Source of the DNA: a virus
Strand: one strand, 5' to 3'
DNA: 59,826 nucleotides
IMG/VR virus record: IMGVR_UViG_3300042362_000235
Location: 1 to 59,826 of that record
Shown: positions 58,162 to 59,826 of the stretch, piece by piece
Position numbering within the stretch: position 1 is the first letter of the stretch
Layout: each line of letters opens with the position of its first letter
Notes under the pieces: generated by a model
What the model was told of the DNA's origin: nothing
Seen by the model: the letters and a program-made list of their open reading frames with translations, nothing else
Database searches by the model: none
Made by a program: the position numbers and the translations under genes

Positions 58162-58632
58162 ATGAGAAAAGCGGCTGTTTTGTTCGTCTGCATGGGCAAT
58201 ATCTGCCGCTCGCCCACCGCCGAGGGCGTGCTGCGGGCGCGATTGCGCTCTGCCGGACTGGAGCGCCATGTCGAGGTCGACTCGGCGGGCACCCACGGCC
58301 ATCACGCTGGCCAGCCGCCCGACCGCCGCGCACTGAGGCACGCGGCGTCGCGCGGCTACGACCTTTCCAGGATCCGCGCGCGGCGCGTCGTGCCGGCGGA
58401 CTTCGAGCGCTTCGACTGGGTGCTGGCGATGGACACCGGCAACCTGCAGCGACTGCGCGACCTCTGTCCGGCAGGCGCACCGGCACGCCTGGGCCTGCTG
58501 ATGGAGCACGCCTTGCGGCACCGGGACGTCGGCGAGGTGCCTGACCCCTACTACGGCCCGCCGGCAGGCTTCGAGCGGGTGCTCGACCTGGTCGAGGACG
58601 CATGCGAGGGTTTACTCTTACGTTTGGGTTAA
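58162..58632 (+). CDS. LMW protein tyrosine phosphatase, rebuilt with a phage-supplied 5' end
   Basis: A 156-residue enzyme that removes phosphate from tyrosine. The P-loop is VCMGNICRSPTAEG, with Cys10 and Arg16 in CX5R. The general-acid loop is VPDPYYGPP. The start ATG 58162 and first residues MRKAAVLF are phage DNA; sequence from the attR core onward is host. An in-frame ATG at 58108 is possible but adds an unrelated N-terminus. The original host start (MAARFRVLM) is at 554. Activity is likely kept, but promoter and translation signals have changed. Confidence 0.92.
   Translation: MRKAAVLFVCMGNICRSPTAEGVLRARLRSAGLERHVEVDSAGTHGHHAGQPPDRRALRHAASRGYDLSRIRARRVVPADFERFDWVLAMDTGNLQRLRDLCPAGAPARLGLLMEHALRHRDVGEVPDPYYGPPAGFERVLDLVEDACEGLLLRLG
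58189..58206. other. attR: attR core
   Basis: tgcatgggcaatatctgc, identical to attL at 584-601. Prophage lies to the left and host phosphatase sequence to the right. Confidence 0.88.
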
Positions 58633-58639
58633 GACGGGC

Positions 58640-58845
58640 AGTTTTGACCAGGGAACTTCCTGAACAAAGGCTGGAACAAAGCTCGACAAAATCGGTCGAC
58701 TTCGGATAAACTTGAGCAAACAAGTCGGGATCGACGGGGCCTGGACGGGCTCGACGACAGACCGGCCGGCGCAAGCCTCTCTCCGCAGTTCGCAGTCCGC
58801 CGCAGTTCCGCTTCGTTGCACAGTTCTTCCGACAGGAGATTCCCG
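58640..58845 (+). promoter_or_regulatory. Leader and probable IscR-regulated promoter of the isc operon
   Basis: The 200-bp gap before iscR contains gataaacttgagc (58705-58717) followed by aaacaagtcggg (58718-58729). This resembles a type 1 IscR box (YYGACT...AGTCRR), with one arm degenerate. A -10-like TAAACT lies inside it. AGGAG is placed 7 nt before the iscR ATG. Autorepression by Fe-S IscR is the usual control. Confidence 0.5.
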
Positions 58846-59379
58846 ATGCGTCTCACCACCAAGGGCCGATTTGCCGTCACCGCGATGATCGACCTCGCAC
58901 TCAGGTCGAACAGCGGCCCGGTCGCGCTGGCGGCCATCAGCCAGCGCCAGCAGATCTCGTTGTCGTACCTCGAGCAGCTGTTCGGCAAGCTGCGCCGGCA
59001 CGAGCTCGTCGAGAGCACCCGTGGCCCCGGCGGCGGCTACTCGCTGGGCCGTGCGGCCTCCGAGATCACCGTCGCCGACATCATCGTGGCCGTCGACGAA
59101 CCGATCGACGCCACCGGCTGCGGCGGCAAGGAGAACTGCATGGGCGAGGACACCGGTCGCTGCATGACGCATGACCTGTGGACCAGCCTGAACACCCGCA
59201 TGATCGAGTACCTCGACTCGATCACCTTGCAGAAGCTCGTCGATGAGCAGCTCGCCAAGGGCGTCAGCATCGAGGAGGTGCCGGTCAAGCGCGCCATCTC
59301 GACGACCCCGGTGGTCAAGCCGATCAAGGTGACCGCGCCGAACTCGGTGTTCGCGCTCGGCTCTGCATTCACGAAGTGA
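58846..59379 (+). CDS. iscR: IscR, Fe-S cluster-sensing Rrf2 regulator
   Basis: A 177-residue regulator of iron-sulfur cluster genes. [19 protein letters not shown] and [32 protein letters not shown] form the winged helix. The [2Fe-2S] ligands are the three Cys in [24 protein letters not shown], with the nearby His. I use ATG 58846; a longer frame from 58816 lacks a ribosome-binding site. It heads the isc operon, followed by iscS. Confidence 0.96.
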   Translation: MRLTTKGRFAVTAMIDLALRSNSGPVALAAISQRQQISLSYLEQLFGKLRRHELVESTRGPGGGYSLGRAASEITVADIIVAVDEPIDATGCGGKENCMGEDTGRCMTHDLWTSLNTRMIEYLDSITLQKLVDEQLAKGVSIEEVPVKRAISTTPVVKPIKVTAPNSVFALGSAFTK

Positions 59380-59416
59380 GCGCCGTCGTCTCCACGAACC
59401 TGCCTCCCATCCTGCG

Positions 59417-59826
59417 ATGACCCCGCACTTTCCGATCTACATGGACTACGGCGCGACGACGCCGGTCGACCCCCGCGTCGTCGACGCGATGATCCCCTGG
59501 CTGCGCGAGCACTTCGGCAACCCGGCCTCGCGCAGTCACGCCTGGGGCTGGGAAGCCGAGGAGGCCGTCGAGAAGGCCCGGGCCCAGGTGGCCGAGCTGC
59601 TCGGCGCCGACCCGCGCGAGATCGTCTGGACCTCCGGCGCCACCGAGAGCAACAACCTCGCGATCAAGGGTGCCGCGCACTTCTACGCGTCGCGTGGCAA
59701 GCACCTCGTGACCGTGAAGACCGAGCACAAGGCCGTGCTCGACACCATGCGCGAGCTGGAGCGCCAGGGCTTCGAGGTCACCTACCTCGACGTGCAGGAG
59801 AACGGCCTGCTCGACCTCGACCGCTT
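59417..59826 (+). CDS. iscS: IscS cysteine desulfurase (5' part, runs off the window)
   Basis: The ATG at 59417 opens a frame to the end of the window: [25 protein letters not shown], then [48 protein letters not shown] and [20 protein letters not shown]. This is the N-terminal region of a PLP-dependent cysteine desulfurase, with the conserved SGATESNN and TEHKAVLD. It supplies sulfur for Fe-S clusters. About 135 codons are present. Confidence 0.96.
   Translation, partial: MTPHFPIYMDYGATTPVDPRVVDAMIPWLREHFGNPASRSHAWGWEAEEAVEKARAQVAELLGADPREIVWTSGATESNNLAIKGAAHFYASRGKHLVTVKTEHKAVLDTMRELERQGFEVTYLDVQENGLLDLDR

Overview
The window is GC-rich chromosomal DNA of a betaproteobacterium, most likely Burkholderiales, judged from the host flanks uvrB, a low-molecular-weight (LMW) protein tyrosine phosphatase, iscR and iscS. 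Between the flanks sits one prophage of about 57.6 kb (roughly 602-58188). It is integrated in the codons of the phosphatase catalytic loop. An 18-bp identity, tgcatgggcaatatctgc, occurs at 584-601 (attL) and 58189-58206 (attR). The original 5' end of the phosphatase gene is stranded beside uvrB, and the phage supplies a new 5' end at attR that restores a full-length enzyme.

Layout. 689-1991: integrase terminator, tyrosine integrase and lambda-Xis-like excisionase. 2053-5532, minus strand: an early recombination operon with RecT, a YqaJ-type exonuclease and small proteins, almost all joined by 4-nt GTGA/ATGA overlaps. 5578-7555: a lambda-like immunity region with a PL-like promoter, two lysogenic-conversion candidates (a membrane protein and a NYN-domain nuclease), a short CI-type repressor, a PR-like promoter and four copies of a TTAGG-N4-CCTAA operator. 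7562-13420, plus strand: Cro, a CII-like protein, a cytosine methyltransferase overlapped in another frame by a second long ORF, a collapsed PAPS-reductase-like gene, replication initiator and loader-like genes with a candidate origin, and a DUF1064 nuclease. 13420-17809: packaging genes (putative TerS, HNH nuclease, TerL). Between a conserved phage gene and TerL lies a run of integron-type attC sites with three small cassette ORFs. 17885-40365: P22-like portal, lysis cassette (holin, SAR endolysin, nested Rz/Rz1), scaffold, a CsrA-like protein, N4-gp56-type capsid, connectors, tail and fibre genes, a GNAT enzyme and ejection proteins. 40411-57378: a DarB-like polyvalent virion protein frame of 5655 codons, interrupted by one in-frame amber codon between methyltransferase motif I and motif IV. 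57414-57880: a hicB-hicA toxin-antitoxin pair next to attR.

The P22-type portal, N4-gp56-like capsid, absence of lambda-type tail-tube genes and giant methyltransferase/helicase virion protein suggest a short-tailed phage related to Bcep22-like phages. That relationship is inferred from memory of the families, not from a search.

The most unusual features are the attC cassette cluster inside the structural half of a prophage, the amber-split giant gene, a 20-bp element repeated six times in late intergenic gaps, a phage CsrA-like protein beside the capsid gene, and small genes nested out of frame in larger ones.
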